From: Intestinibaculum porci
GTDB lineage: Bacteria > Bacillota_I > Bacilli_A > Erysipelotrichales > Coprobacillaceae
Direction: 5' to 3'
Length of the DNA stretch: 64,000 bases
Assembly (NCBI RefSeq): GCF_003925875.1
Contig: NZ_AP019309.1
Span: 2,914,001 to 2,978,000 of the forward strand
A program made the position numbers and the translations under genes. Shown piece after piece: positions 15,535 through 23,878 of this stretch; within the stretch, counting starts at the first letter, position 1; every line of letters starts with the position of its first letter. Below the pieces are notes generated by a model, which worked only from the letters and a program-made list of their open reading frames with translations, made no database searches and was not told where the DNA came from.

Positions 15535-17406
15535 TAAATAACTTAGAAAGGCTTCTGGCGGCAATGGCTTCGCAAAGTAATAGCCTTGCAGATCATTGAC
15601 ATTCATCTGTTTTAATTCTTTGGCCATCTTTTCCGTTTCTACGCCTTCAACAGTGACATTTTTGCCCATTTCACGGATCATTTTTACGATATGTGGCAGA
15701 ATGGTATTCTCTCCTTTAAAGTATGACCAGGTTAATGACAAATCCACTTTAATCGTAGAAAACGGATATTGGGAAATCAAAGAAATATTCGAATAGCCGG
15801 TCCCATAATCATCAAGATTAAAAGCAACGCCCATCGCGGATAACTCTCCCATAATGTTTTTAAGAAGGCCCATATCAATATGTGTAGATTCGGTGATTTC
15901 CAGATGGATCATCGCTGAAGGCACATGATAAGCATTCAAGATGTTTTTAAAGAGCTGTGGGAAATGTTCATCAAGACACTGCAGCGGCGAAACATTGACA
16001 TTAATATACTGAATACCTAACGTCTTTAGATCATGTGTCGCGATAAACTGGCAGACTTTTTCTAAAACTTGTGCTCCTAATTTATGAATCAGCCCCATCC
16101 GCTCAGCGGCACTGATAAATTCTTCCGGTGAGATAAATCCCAGTTTGGGATCATTGAGACGGGCTAAGGCTTCAGCGCCTGTAATCGTATGGGTCTTCGT
16201 ATGATAAATCGGCTGATAATAGACATCAATACGATTTTGGTAAATGGCATTATTTAAGGCATCTTCGACAGCCAAGATATGACGATGTCTCTGAAAATCT
16301 TCATTCGTGACCTTTACAACAGTACCGCTGCCTGACAATTCCGCCCGCTCATTAGCACGGTTCATAACAGATTCCAGATTTTTTGCACTATCTAACTGTA
16401 CCTGATCATCTAAATATGAAATGCAGTAATTCAAGTAAATATTTTCTCCGTTATTCATCACAAACGGCTGACTAAAACGATTGGCAAAATAGTGAATGAA
16501 TGCTGAGGCATCAAACTCACCGGTTGTGGCGATAAAGAAACGACCGCCGCCCTGATAAGCAAGCACATATTTCCGAAAATGGGTAATCATTTCATGTCCT
16601 AACATATGCAAACATTCACGCATCTTACGATTACCATAAATAGCTTTCATCCCCTCATAATGATCGATCGAAAGCATCATCATTTTCATCTTTTTCCCTT
16701 GATGAAGCTGTTCTCGGGCATAGTAATAGAAGCCAAGGCTATTAAATAAACCCGTTTTATCATTCAACATTAAATCCGGGTTCTGCACGCCTAAATAAAT
16801 TGTCAGTAAAGAAAGCGTACAGAAGAAATCCATAATCGGAATTTTCGGTAAAAGATAGCGAATCAGTGAGCCAACAATTAAAATCATTTGAGCTGCCATC
16901 AAGGTTTCCCGTTCCCGTTTGGGCATCTTATACCTTAGTAACAACACTAGAGACATGCCAAAATAAATGGCATTATACAAATAAATAACGTTATAGAAAG
17001 GGCCCGAATGATAGCCTTGCGCATCCATCCAGAAAATATGATGAAAGAGTACTGTCGGTAAAATATAAAGCCAGCCTGCCATCAATAATCCTGCCATAAA
17101 GACATTACGTTTCTTACGCTCAGGTAAAAAGGAGGCCGTATAATGATAAAACTGATAAGCCCGCGTAATAAAACAAAGAAAGAAAGCTAAATTAATGGCC
17201 GTTAACAGCTGAATACTGCAGGCAAGATGGAAATCATCCATCCAGGTCGCTAAAATATCTAGCGCCATGACGATCACTTCCATAACTAAAAGTTTTAAGA
17301 AATTACGATTACGATCTACTGGTAAATGATAACGACGAAAGTAATAACAAAGCATCAAAATAATAATGATTGTGGATGTCATTAAAAAATCATAATCATA
17401 AAACAT
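15520..17406 (-). CDS. Membrane EAL-domain c-di-GMP phosphodiesterase with degenerate GGDEF
   Basis: The start is set at 17406 because AAAGGAGGCG lies between the longer in-frame start (17427) and this ATG. The 628-aa protein has about seven transmembrane helices (residues 1-210), a GGDEF domain with the signature degraded to GGGRF (near 290), and a C-terminal EAL domain with GAEALARL, INVNVSP, LEITES, LDDYGTGYS, TIKVDLS and TVEGVET...LQGYYF. All usual metal and substrate residues are present, so it should hydrolyse c-di-GMP, with the dead GGDEF probably sensing GTP. The helical N-terminus is likely a sensor in the membrane. Confidence 0.88.
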   Translation of the reverse strand: MFYDYDFLMTSTIIIILMLCYYFRRYHLPVDRNRNFLKLLVMEVIVMALDILATWMDDFHLACSIQLLTAINLAFFLCFITRAYQFYHYTASFLPERKKRNVFMAGLLMAGWLYILPTVLFHHIFWMDAQGYHSGPFYNVIYLYNAIYFGMSLVLLLRYKMPKRERETLMAAQMILIVGSLIRYLLPKIPIMDFFCTLSLLTIYLGVQNPDLMLNDKTGLFNSLGFYYYAREQLHQGKKMKMMMLSIDHYEGMKAIYGNRKMRECLHMLGHEMITHFRKYVLAYQGGGRFFIATTGEFDASAFIHYFANRFSQPFVMNNGENIYLNYCISYLDDQVQLDSAKNLESVMNRANERAELSGSGTVVKVTNEDFQRHRHILAVEDALNNAIYQNRIDVYYQPIYHTKTHTITGAEALARLNDPKLGFISPEEFISAAERMGLIHKLGAQVLEKVCQFIATHDLKTLGIQYINVNVSPLQCLDEHFPQLFKNILNAYHVPSAMIHLEITESTHIDMGLLKNIMGELSAMGVAFNLDDYGTGYSNISLISQYPFSTIKVDLSLTWSYFKGENTILPHIVKMIREMGKNVTVEGVETEKMAKELKQMNVNDLQGYYFAKPLPPEAFLSYLKTSS

Positions 17407-17538
17407 TGTTTTCACGCCTCCTTTCAATACTACAACTATTGTAAACTATTTCAAAAAGACTTTCTATAAATTTCTGTCATAAAAGAAATTTACTATTCAT
17501 AATTTCTTTTATATGTGACTTTAATAGGAGAAATCGTT

Positions 17539-17598
17539 ATGAAAAATGGATTGTCATTTCGCTTAAGAAAGAAAAATGATACAATAGTCATAGGATAG
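17539..17598 (+). CDS. Possible 19-aa leader ORF before the nuclease gene
   Basis: ATG at 17539, preceded by AGGAG with good spacing, and a stop at 17598, 18 bp before the nuclease ATG. The peptide is basic (FRLRKKND). The same stretch also contains TACAAT (about 17579-17584), a possible -10 box of the nuclease gene, in which case the ORF is not in the main mRNA. Confidence 0.25.
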   Translation: MKNGLSFRLRKKNDTIVIG

Positions 17599-17616
17599 AA
17601 AAAAGGAGAACAATTT

Positions 17617-18501
17617 ATGAAGAAAATCTTTCAAAAGGTGATCGCAGTGATGATCGCTGTTTCCACATTGTCTTTTGGCGTCATGCCTGTAACGCATGCG
17701 GAAACCATTGTCTACACCACCCGGACAGGTTCAAAATATCATTCACGTAAATCCTGTCCAACATTATCGCGTTCACGCGTGATTTATTCCAAGACGCTTT
17801 CTGAAGCGAAAGCTGAAGGCTTGGATGCCTGCAAAGTTTGTGCCCGTAATCTTTCTTCGACAAAGAAATCAAGTACTAAGTCAACGAAGAAATCGAATTA
17901 CAGGGTTACTTATCAGGCTGCCCCAGCACCTGATAAAAATGCCTATCGCACAGTTAATGGCAATAAGCCAACCTTCACGAAAGCCCAGATGACAACCAAA
18001 TCATTTGAACGTTATTCCGCTTTAGATTCGTTAGGTCGCTGCCGCACTGCTTTTGTGAATGCGAGTCCTAGTACTTTACCAACAAAAAAACGCGGTTCAA
18101 TCGGTATGGTGAAACCAACCGGCTGGCATACAGTCCGTTATTCAATTGTCGGAAATGGTTCAGCTGGTTATCTGTATAACCGCTGCCACTTAATCGCTTA
18201 TGAAATCAGTGGTGAAAATGCCAACAGACGTAATCTTATTACTGGTACCCGTTATATGAACGTGACTGGGATGCTGCCATTTGAAAACAGAATTGCTAAC
18301 TATATTAAAGCAACGCGTCATCACGTGCTTTATCGTGTAACCCCTGATTTTAAGGGCTCTAATCTTATAGCAAACGGTGTTCATATGGAAGCCTATAGCG
18401 TTGAAGATCATGGCAAAGGCATCAAATTCAATGTATACTGCTACAATAAGCAGCCTGGTATTAAATTAAATTACAAAACTGGCGCATCCTCGCTAGCCTA
18501 A
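17617..18501 (+). CDS. Secreted DNA/RNA non-specific endonuclease (EndA-like)
   Basis: A 294-aa protein with a Sec signal peptide (MKKIFQKVIAVMIAVSTLSF, cleavage near THA-ET at residue 29). Next is a small cysteine domain of the TGSKYHSRKSC...DACKVC type (about 35-78), known from secreted nucleases and likely metal-binding, then a Ser/Lys-rich linker and the beta-beta-alpha-metal nuclease domain. The catalytic DRGH motif is present as YNRCHLIAYEI, followed by ENANRRNLITGTRYMN with the Mg-binding Asn, as in streptococcal EndA. It degrades extracellular DNA/RNA for nutrition, uptake or biofilm control. AAAAGGAG precedes the ATG. Confidence 0.9.
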   Translation: MKKIFQKVIAVMIAVSTLSFGVMPVTHAETIVYTTRTGSKYHSRKSCPTLSRSRVIYSKTLSEAKAEGLDACKVCARNLSSTKKSSTKSTKKSNYRVTYQAAPAPDKNAYRTVNGNKPTFTKAQMTTKSFERYSALDSLGRCRTAFVNASPSTLPTKKRGSIGMVKPTGWHTVRYSIVGNGSAGYLYNRCHLIAYEISGENANRRNLITGTRYMNVTGMLPFENRIANYIKATRHHVLYRVTPDFKGSNLIANGVHMEAYSVEDHGKGIKFNVYCYNKQPGIKLNYKTGASSLA

Positions 18502-18526
18502 AAGATCACCGCAAGGTGATCTTTTT
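18501..18526. terminator. Terminator after the nuclease gene
   Basis: A 10-bp perfect stem (aaagatcacc / ggtgatcttt) with a GCAA loop and five T. It also lies directly at the end of a small minus-strand ORF. Confidence 0.9.
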
Positions 18527-18653
18527 AAATGAGCAGAATGAAGCTGCAAATAGCATAAAGGATTAATAAGGCCACAAGAATTTTAATGGAAAACTTCAAG
18601 ATATGATAAAGCAAAAAAACGGCCGCCAACAGAATCAATAAACCAAGGATCAT
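18525..18653 (-). CDS. Very small membrane protein (42 aa)
   Basis: Minus-strand ATG at 18653 (alternative in-frame ATG at 18662), stop at 18525. The product starts MILGLLILLAAVFLLYHILK and is almost wholly hydrophobic: two membrane helices separated by a Lys/His turn. AAGAG lies about nine bases before the ATG. It is convergent with the nuclease gene and shares its terminator. Membrane-like composition in an otherwise empty gap supports a real gene, but there is no homology evidence. Confidence 0.4.
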   Translation of the reverse strand: MILGLLILLAAVFLLYHILKFSIKILVALLILYAICSFILLI

Positions 18654-18809
18654 GATAATCATCTCTTTTCTATAAAATCTTTTTGATTCTTATCAAATAT
18701 ATAAGATCATATTGATATTATATTAAATATTCATTATAGTAACGCCTGTAAACGAATAATCGTCTACCTTAAAATATTTTCGACAGGAAAGAAGAGATGG
18801 GAGCTGTGC

Positions 18810-19556
18810 CTATCTCTTTTTTTCTTTCACCATTGTTAATACATCGGTAAGGGAATCCACCTGCACATAATCATGGTAATCACCTAAACAGGTGGCTTCC
18901 TTTTGCAAAGTTTCAACATCGTGATGATAGGAATTAATAAAGATACTCTTCATTCCCACCTTGCTGGCAACGCAGATATCACTGGTTAAATCGTTGCCGA
19001 TCATGACACTTTCTTTAACTTTTAAGCGTTCATTTTTAAGTAAGATTTCCATAAAATCACGAGATGGTTTCTTAACGCCATAATCAGAAGAAATATAGAT
19101 CCCATTAAAATAAGGGGTAATCTTACATTTCTGCATTTCATCTAAAGTAAAGCAAGTTTGCGCATTAGACAAAAGATAGACGCGCTTCTCCTGCTGCTTC
19201 AGGGTTTTTAATAATGTTATGGTATCTTTATAGGTCACTAATTTCTTACGACTTAAAGCACGGAAATACTGCGCGCAGAGAAGTGTCCATTCATAACGAT
19301 CAATCGGACTATAGCCGCCGCCTTCTTCAAGTAACGATAAGAAAACTTTTTCCAGCTTTATTTCTGGATAATCCCCTATCAAAGCCTTTTCTTCCCGATT
19401 GCAGTATTCATGATAGCGTCTTTTTAATTCCATCGGGCTATAGCTGGTCCCAAAATCATTATAATATTCACACATATCCTGCCAAAAGCTTTCGCTTTCT
19501 TCATCAGTCTCGATATCAATCAATGTGCCATATAAATCAAAAATATAATTTTGCAT
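18810..19556 (-). CDS. HAD-family hydrolase (YjjG/nucleotidase-like)
   Basis: The start at 19556 gives MQNYIFDLYGTLIDIETDEE, a typical HAD N-terminus; the longer frame from 19604 adds 16 residues encoding a ribosome-site-like AAGGAG and a hairpin. The 248-aa protein has motif I DLYGT, motif II LLSNAQT, motif III KKPSRDF and motif IV IGNDLTSDI, with a helical cap. It is probably a small-metabolite or nucleotide phosphatase. Odd: the AAGGAG is about 30 bases upstream of the chosen ATG, with a 7-bp hairpin (19584-19578/19571-19565) between them that could bring the two together. Confidence 0.85.
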   Translation of the reverse strand: MQNYIFDLYGTLIDIETDEESESFWQDMCEYYNDFGTSYSPMELKRRYHEYCNREEKALIGDYPEIKLEKVFLSLLEEGGGYSPIDRYEWTLLCAQYFRALSRKKLVTYKDTITLLKTLKQQEKRVYLLSNAQTCFTLDEMQKCKITPYFNGIYISSDYGVKKPSRDFMEILLKNERLKVKESVMIGNDLTSDICVASKVGMKSIFINSYHHDVETLQKEATCLGDYHDYVQVDSLTDVLTMVKEKKR

Positions 19557-19584
19557 AAATGTCAGTCGAGCAGAGAAGCTCGAC

Positions 19585-19920
19585 CTATCTCCTTTCTTTT
19601 TCATATCCTATACACATGAACATGTCAGGGTTTCCCCTCACTCTCATAGCCCATTGTACATGATGAAAAGGCATATTATAAAGCTTTCCATCAATCTTCT
19701 TAAAAATCTTATATGTTTCTAAAGGTACATTAATACAATTTACAAAGAAAACTCTATGAACCCCTTTCATCTTGTTAATCCTGTTAATGATCACATCCAA
19801 AGTATTGTTTATATGATCTTGCGCAGGTATAGTAGGACCTGTAAACAAAAGAGGTTTACAAAAATCTAAAACGAAAGAAGGAATTCCCAATGAAATTCTC
19901 AGCTTTAAAAAATTTATCAT
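19585..19920 (-). CDS. Doubtful 111-aa hypothetical ORF
   Basis: An open frame on the minus strand that ends in the leader of the HAD gene (stop 19585). Its C-terminal half (from MKGVHRVFFVNCINVP, possible internal ATG near 19773) looks protein-like and is headed by ACAGGA. Its N-terminal part is antisense to the promoter and start of the 19890-20036 small gene, so at most the shorter form is likely real. No family recognised. Confidence 0.35.
   Translation of the reverse strand: MINFLKLRISLGIPSFVLDFCKPLLFTGPTIPAQDHINNTLDVIINRINKMKGVHRVFFVNCINVPLETYKIFKKIDGKLYNMPFHHVQWAMRVRGNPDMFMCIGYEKERR
19805..19833 (+). promoter_or_regulatory. Promoter of the 48-aa gene
   Basis: TTGTTT (19805-19810), 17 bp, TATAGT (19828-19833). 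Just downstream GTAAAC (19841-19846) and GTTTAC (19854-19859) form a 6-7-6 inverted repeat that could be an operator or a leader hairpin. Confidence 0.55.
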
Positions 19921-20036
19921 ATACTAATGTAAGAAAATTCTTCCACGATTTAATGTATAAACCATCTGATCGTGACTCATTCGATATCAATGATGAAATC
20001 CAGAATATCGAAGATACTATCTATACGAATAAATAG
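19890..20036 (+). CDS. 48-aa hypothetical protein
   Basis: A short gene with all the parts of a transcription unit: promoter at 19805-19833, GAAGGA eight bases before the ATG, and a terminator seven bases after the stop. The peptide (MKFSALKNLSYTNVRKFFHD at the N-terminus, an acidic middle DSFDINDEIQNIED) is soluble, with a basic first half and an acidic second half. Function unknown; it could be a small regulator or antitoxin-like protein. Confidence 0.6.
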   Translation: MKFSALKNLSYTNVRKFFHDLMYKPSDRDSFDINDEIQNIEDTIYTNK

Positions 20037-20042
20037 TTTCCT

Positions 20043-20067
20043 GAAGCAGTTTTACTGCTTCTTTTTT
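20043..20067 (+). terminator. Terminator of the 48-aa gene
   Basis: A 7-bp perfect stem (gaagcag / ctgcttc) with a five-base loop followed by six T. Confidence 0.85.
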
Positions 20068-20140
20068 CATTGTTTGCAGGAAAGATTGAAGGAGAAAAGA
20101 CATTCTCTTATAATAAAAAACAGAAAGAGAGGTTATAACC

Positions 20141-20518
20141 ATGAACGAAAAACAGGAAAATCAGTATAAAGAACTTATTGCGAAGGCAAAAGCATCTTAT
20201 GATCGCTTCTTCAAAGATGTTAAGTATTTGCCTAGCGATGATGAAATTGATGATATCACCATCAATATTGAAAACATGCAGGATAAAATCCAGGCAAAGG
20301 CCAACCAGGCAGAAGGTCATATGAAAGCTTTAGCACAGGTTAAGAAAGAATTAGAAGATGAAGCTACACATGCAGAAGCAAAAAGTTTCCCAACGGAAGA
20401 TCGTGATGAAGCTGTCGCTTCCATCAATACGATGTATGATCAGTATGTCGAAGAGCAGAAACGTTTATTTGCGCTCTCGCAAAAAGTAGCCGCAAAAGTC
20501 CACGCATTACATAAATAA
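20141..20518 (+). CDS. Hypothetical helical protein, 125 aa
   Basis: A soluble, strongly helical, charged protein (KELIAKAKASYDRFF, then long Lys/Glu/Ala helices) that probably forms a coiled coil. It has no signal peptide. GAGAGG lies nine bases before the ATG and the gene ends in its own terminator, so it is a single-gene unit. Family not recognised. Confidence 0.7.
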   Translation: MNEKQENQYKELIAKAKASYDRFFKDVKYLPSDDEIDDITINIENMQDKIQAKANQAEGHMKALAQVKKELEDEATHAEAKSFPTEDRDEAVASINTMYDQYVEEQKRLFALSQKVAAKVHALHK

Positions 20519-20526
20519 TCCCATAT

Positions 20527-20564
20527 AAAAAGGCGTCTGTTTTATAAATAGCAGGACGCCTTTT
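20527..20564 (+). terminator. Terminator after the 125-aa gene
   Basis: A 10-bp stem (aaaaggcgtc / gacgcctttt) with a 17-base loop and a T-run. The following gap to 20802 shows a second weak hairpin (aaagac / gtcttt with T7 near 20643-20662) and nothing else clear. Confidence 0.75.
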
Positions 20565-20802
20565 ATGATTGCTTATTTGTAATAATACTTCTTAATTGAC
20601 GAATCTTTTCGAGATTTCTTTATCATCCCCGCTACTATGTTAAAGACATTTCAGCGTCTTTTTTTATCAAAAAAGTATAAAAAATAAATTCCCTTACACG
20701 TGAGAAAATATCATCACAAAGCATTACCCTATTATTTTTTATGAAGGGGTTGATTTTTTTACTGCCTGGTCAAAAATGTGCTACGGTATAGATGGTGATG
20801 TT

Positions 20803-21570
20803 ATGAAGGAACTCTTAACTGTGATGCTCTGCGTCTCTCTTGTGTCTGCCAGGACACAGCAGCTCACAAACTCACACCCACAAGCCTATCGGCAGGCACT
20901 TTCTCAGGTCATTTCCTCCCTTCACCTGAAGAAAAAAGATCCTCTTACTCAGGTCTCAACCATCTACCGTTACATCCTGACTCATGTTGATTATGATTAT
21001 GAAACCTACTTCCATGTCGCTCATCGTACCACCGCCTATCATGCTTTATGCGAAAAGAAAGCAAACTGCCAAGGCATTTCCTTACTGTTAAAGGATATGT
21101 GTCATTGTATGCATATCAAAGCTCCTTTAGTGAAAGGAACGTACCGTGGAGAACCCCATGTCTGGAACGTGATTAAATTAGGACGTTACTACTATAATGC
21201 AGACGCCACCTTAGATGATCATAAACTTTCTTGCTTTTTAGTCAGTGATGCTGATTTAGTTGATCATAAACGGACAACGAAAGTCAGTCACATGGCACCG
21301 GCTACATTAGGGATGCAAAAGATCAATTATCCACTTTTTAAATACTATCAGTACAAAGCCCCTAAGGAAGTCACTATTCGTTATGCCTATGATGGTGCTA
21401 GTTTAAAGATGAAAGCGACCCAAACATTATATCGTTCTAATATTAAGACACCGATGTATTTAAAAGATCATCAGTTACATATTGCTTTTAGACATCGCGG
21501 GGACTATGCGATCACCTTGAAGAATAAACAAAGTGGCAAGTTTTTAAACTATTACTTCTATATTCACTAA
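20803..21570 (+). CDS. Secreted transglutaminase-like cysteine protease-fold protein
   Basis: The start at 20803 is preferred over 20776 because it gives a signal peptide (MKELLTVMLCVSLVSART) and has GGTGAT upstream. The 255-aa protein has a transglutaminase-like core: IYRYILTHVDYD, the nucleophile in KKANCQGISLLLKDM, the His in GEPHVWNVI and the Asp in YYYNADATLDD, a complete Cys-His-Asp triad. Such proteins act outside the cell as peptidases or cross-linkers on the wall. The C-terminal third is a beta-rich domain. Confidence 0.82.
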   Translation: MKELLTVMLCVSLVSARTQQLTNSHPQAYRQALSQVISSLHLKKKDPLTQVSTIYRYILTHVDYDYETYFHVAHRTTAYHALCEKKANCQGISLLLKDMCHCMHIKAPLVKGTYRGEPHVWNVIKLGRYYYNADATLDDHKLSCFLVSDADLVDHKRTTKVSHMAPATLGMQKINYPLFKYYQYKAPKEVTIRYAYDGASLKMKATQTLYRSNIKTPMYLKDHQLHIAFRHRGDYAITLKNKQSGKFLNYYFYIH

Positions 21571-21595
21571 TTATTCTTCATAAAGTTTCTTATTA

Positions 21596-21624
21596 TTGAT
21601 TACTTTGAAACTTTCTCTTATAAT
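21596..21624 (+). promoter_or_regulatory. Strong promoter inside an apparent ORF
   Basis: TTGATT (21596-21601), exactly 17 bp, TATAAT (21619-21624). It lies within the apparent N-terminal coding extension of the next gene and fixes the real start downstream. Confidence 0.7.
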
Positions 21625-21637
21625 GATCATGGTGATC

Positions 21638-21904
21638 ATGATGCAGGAATTCATTGAACGACGGCTTTATAAACGTTATGTTACGGTTATCTCCGTCAAT
21701 AGAAAAGATGGCTCACTGGTTCCTATTTATATTATTTGGGAGGATGGAACCCGCTATAAGATTGACCAAATCATCAAGATTATCAATGCCAAGGCAAGTG
21801 AGGTAGGCGGCGTCGGAAAGATGTATCAAGTGCGCATCGGCCGCCACATCCGTAATCTTTTCTATGAAAAAAACAGATGGTTTGTGGAAAGCCACAAACC
21901 ATAA
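21638..21904 (+). CDS. Small hypothetical protein (about 88 aa)
   Basis: The frame is open from a TTG at 21596, but the promoter TATAAT at 21619 puts the RNA start near 21631, so the real start should be ATG 21638 or 21641, with GGTGAT directly ahead. The mRNA would have almost no leader. The product (MMQEFIERRLYKRY...) has EIR/DGxxVPIYIIWEDGTRYKID and a basic C-terminus, looking like a small beta-barrel protein of the kind described in Firmicutes as hypothetical. Function unknown. Confidence 0.65.
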   Translation: MMQEFIERRLYKRYVTVISVNRKDGSLVPIYIIWEDGTRYKIDQIIKIINAKASEVGGVGKMYQVRIGRHIRNLFYEKNRWFVESHKP

Positions 21905-21907
21905 AGA

Positions 21908-21929
21908 AAGGCCACTTTGCGGTGGCCTT
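21908..21929. terminator. Bidirectional terminator
   Basis: An 8-bp stem (aaggccac / gtggcctt) between two convergent genes, with T-rich sequence on both sides. Confidence 0.75.
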
Positions 21930-21932
21930 ATT

Positions 21933-22475
21933 TTATTCTAGCAATTCAATGAGTTCACTGGCAATTATAAAAGTGTGCATGGTATAGCGCACCTTTCGCA
22001 CATAATCTTTATAAGCTTTCTCATTACTGCGACGATACTGCTTATAAAATGTTGTGCGGAAGTTTTCATGTTCTTTTTCTAATATTTTAAGGACAGAGCG
22101 ACGATCTTCATCGAGTAAGGACAAAAATGTCTTTAACAGCAGACAGAGTTTTTCTAAACCATCCTGATCCTTGCGTAACACAGCCTCTCGCCATAACGGC
22201 CCTAAATCATAGAGATCATTGCCAAAATGCATATAACTGATAAAGTTTTGATAAGAGACATCCTCTTCCATCACTGGCTGAATAATAGCCTTCGCGTATT
22301 CATCAGCGTGGCGCTGCATCATCACCTTTTGCAGTGCTCCAGCGACATCGATCGATAGCTCATTACCTAAACAGATCACATACGCCAGTGAGGTCCAGTA
22401 GAAGTAAAAAGCATCAAAATGCTGGTTACGACTTTGAAAGAAACGATCTAAATCTTGAATAAACTGCTTATACAT
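21933..22475 (-). CDS. Hypothetical helical protein, 180 aa
   Basis: The start is placed at ATG 22475 with AGGTGATC in front; a GTG at 22484 is less likely. The protein is all-helical and soluble, with aromatic clusters (FDAFYFYWTSLAYVICLGNE) and a basic region (FYKQYRRSNEKAYKDYVRKVR). No motif recognised. It follows the cysteine desulfidase gene on the same strand with a 35-bp gap and may share its mRNA. Confidence 0.65.
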   Translation of the reverse strand: MYKQFIQDLDRFFQSRNQHFDAFYFYWTSLAYVICLGNELSIDVAGALQKVMMQRHADEYAKAIIQPVMEEDVSYQNFISYMHFGNDLYDLGPLWREAVLRKDQDGLEKLCLLLKTFLSLLDEDRRSVLKILEKEHENFRTTFYKQYRRSNEKAYKDYVRKVRYTMHTFIIASELIELLE

Positions 22476-22510
22476 AGTGATCACCTATGTCCTATTATAC
22501 CACAAGCTGA

Positions 22511-23779
22511 TTATTCTTCATCAATCATCATAGCGATGATTTCATTATTGGTTTCCTTCATCCCTTCACGTCCTAAGCGGCCGACATGATCTAAAGTCTT
22601 TTCAATACCTTTGACGACAATCCCGTCACCGCCTTTAAACTGCTGACCCTGTTTATACATTTCATAGCCAAGCATTGCCGCATCCACGCTCGATGCAATC
22701 TTAGCGGCGCAGCTCGCTTTAGCGCCATCGCAGATCATTCCTGAGACAATCGCTAAACTGTTCACAATTGTATGGGTAATCGTTTTATAATCACCCTCTA
22801 ACAAATAAGCAATACCAGCACCGGCACCCGCTCCCGCGGTGACGGCGCCGCAGTAAGCCGATAATGTACCGATTCCCGTTTTTTCATGAATTGCGACGAG
22901 ATTGCTTAAGGCTAAAGCGCGTAATAGTCTTTCATGAGAGACACGATAGGCCTTAGCGTAAACAAGTACCGGCAGCGAACATGTTAAGCCCTGATTGCCC
23001 GAACCGGAGTTAATGACAACCGGTAATTCACAGCCATTCATGCGCGCATCACTGCCAGCGGCTGCATAGGCTTTTGCTTTCGTGACGAGATCATCTGCCT
23101 GACTCATCAGGACCTTCCCAATATTGGCGCCGTAATCATGCGTTAAGCCTTCCTCAGCGATCGCGGTATTATAAGCAATCTGCCTTTCCAGAACTTCCGC
23201 AATCTCATCGATCTCAACGGTATTAATAAAATCATAAATACTTTCCATATCAAGTAAAGAGCGATCGGTTTTCTGCGCTTGTTTTGCAGATTCTTTTGTA
23301 AAAAGCACCTGATGATCTTTTTCTTTTCTGATGACATTGGTATGATCATCACAAATATGGACTAAACTATAATGATTGTCTTTTTCACAGCGGATGATGA
23401 TCTCAAAAACATGGCCATTTTCGATATGATGAATCGTCATTGGTAACGTGTCTAAGAGTGACGCAATCTCTTGCTCTTTTTGCGAAGCATGGGCAATGCA
23501 TTCTAATTTCTGCGTTGCATCCCCGGCGACTAAGCCCGCCGCAATGGCTGCTTTGATGCCTTTTAAATGTCCTGTATTAGGGACAATGACGCTTTTCACA
23601 TTCTTAATAATGGAACCACTGACCTGGATATCTACTTTACTTGGCATCTCCCCTAATAAATCACGTGCTAACGCAGCGCCATAAGCTAAGGCAATAGGCT
23701 CCGTGCAGCCCATTGCAGGCACAAGTTCTTCTTTTAAAATAGCGATATACGCCTGGTATTTCTGATCTTCTTTATGCAT
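22511..23779 (-). CDS. L-cysteine desulfidase / serine dehydratase-like, UPF0597 family
   Basis: A 422-aa protein of the CyuA/UPF0597 family, related to the L-serine dehydratase alpha domain. It carries a [4Fe-4S] cluster and cleaves L-cysteine to pyruvate, ammonia and sulfide. The N-terminal EELVPAMGCTEPIALAYGAA and the glycine-rich VINSGSGNQGLTCSLPVLV and MICDGAKASCAAK stretches contain the conserved cluster cysteines. ATG 23779 is preferred over 23788 for ribosome-site spacing. It is divergent from the (now disrupted) LysR gene, which may be its regulator, and close to a cystathionine beta-lyase gene. Confidence 0.85.
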   Translation of the reverse strand: MHKEDQKYQAYIAILKEELVPAMGCTEPIALAYGAALARDLLGEMPSKVDIQVSGSIIKNVKSVIVPNTGHLKGIKAAIAAGLVAGDATQKLECIAHASQKEQEIASLLDTLPMTIHHIENGHVFEIIIRCEKDNHYSLVHICDDHTNVIRKEKDHQVLFTKESAKQAQKTDRSLLDMESIYDFINTVEIDEIAEVLERQIAYNTAIAEEGLTHDYGANIGKVLMSQADDLVTKAKAYAAAGSDARMNGCELPVVINSGSGNQGLTCSLPVLVYAKAYRVSHERLLRALALSNLVAIHEKTGIGTLSAYCGAVTAGAGAGAGIAYLLEGDYKTITHTIVNSLAIVSGMICDGAKASCAAKIASSVDAAMLGYEMYKQGQQFKGGDGIVVKGIEKTLDHVGRLGREGMKETNNEIIAMMIDEE

Positions 23780-23878
23780 TTCCTTCATCCTCTCTTGACC
23801 TCATTGTAGCGATTTATTAGTATTAAGTAAATTAAACGTTTTTAATACAATCATTTAAAATTATTTATAGGAGGAATT

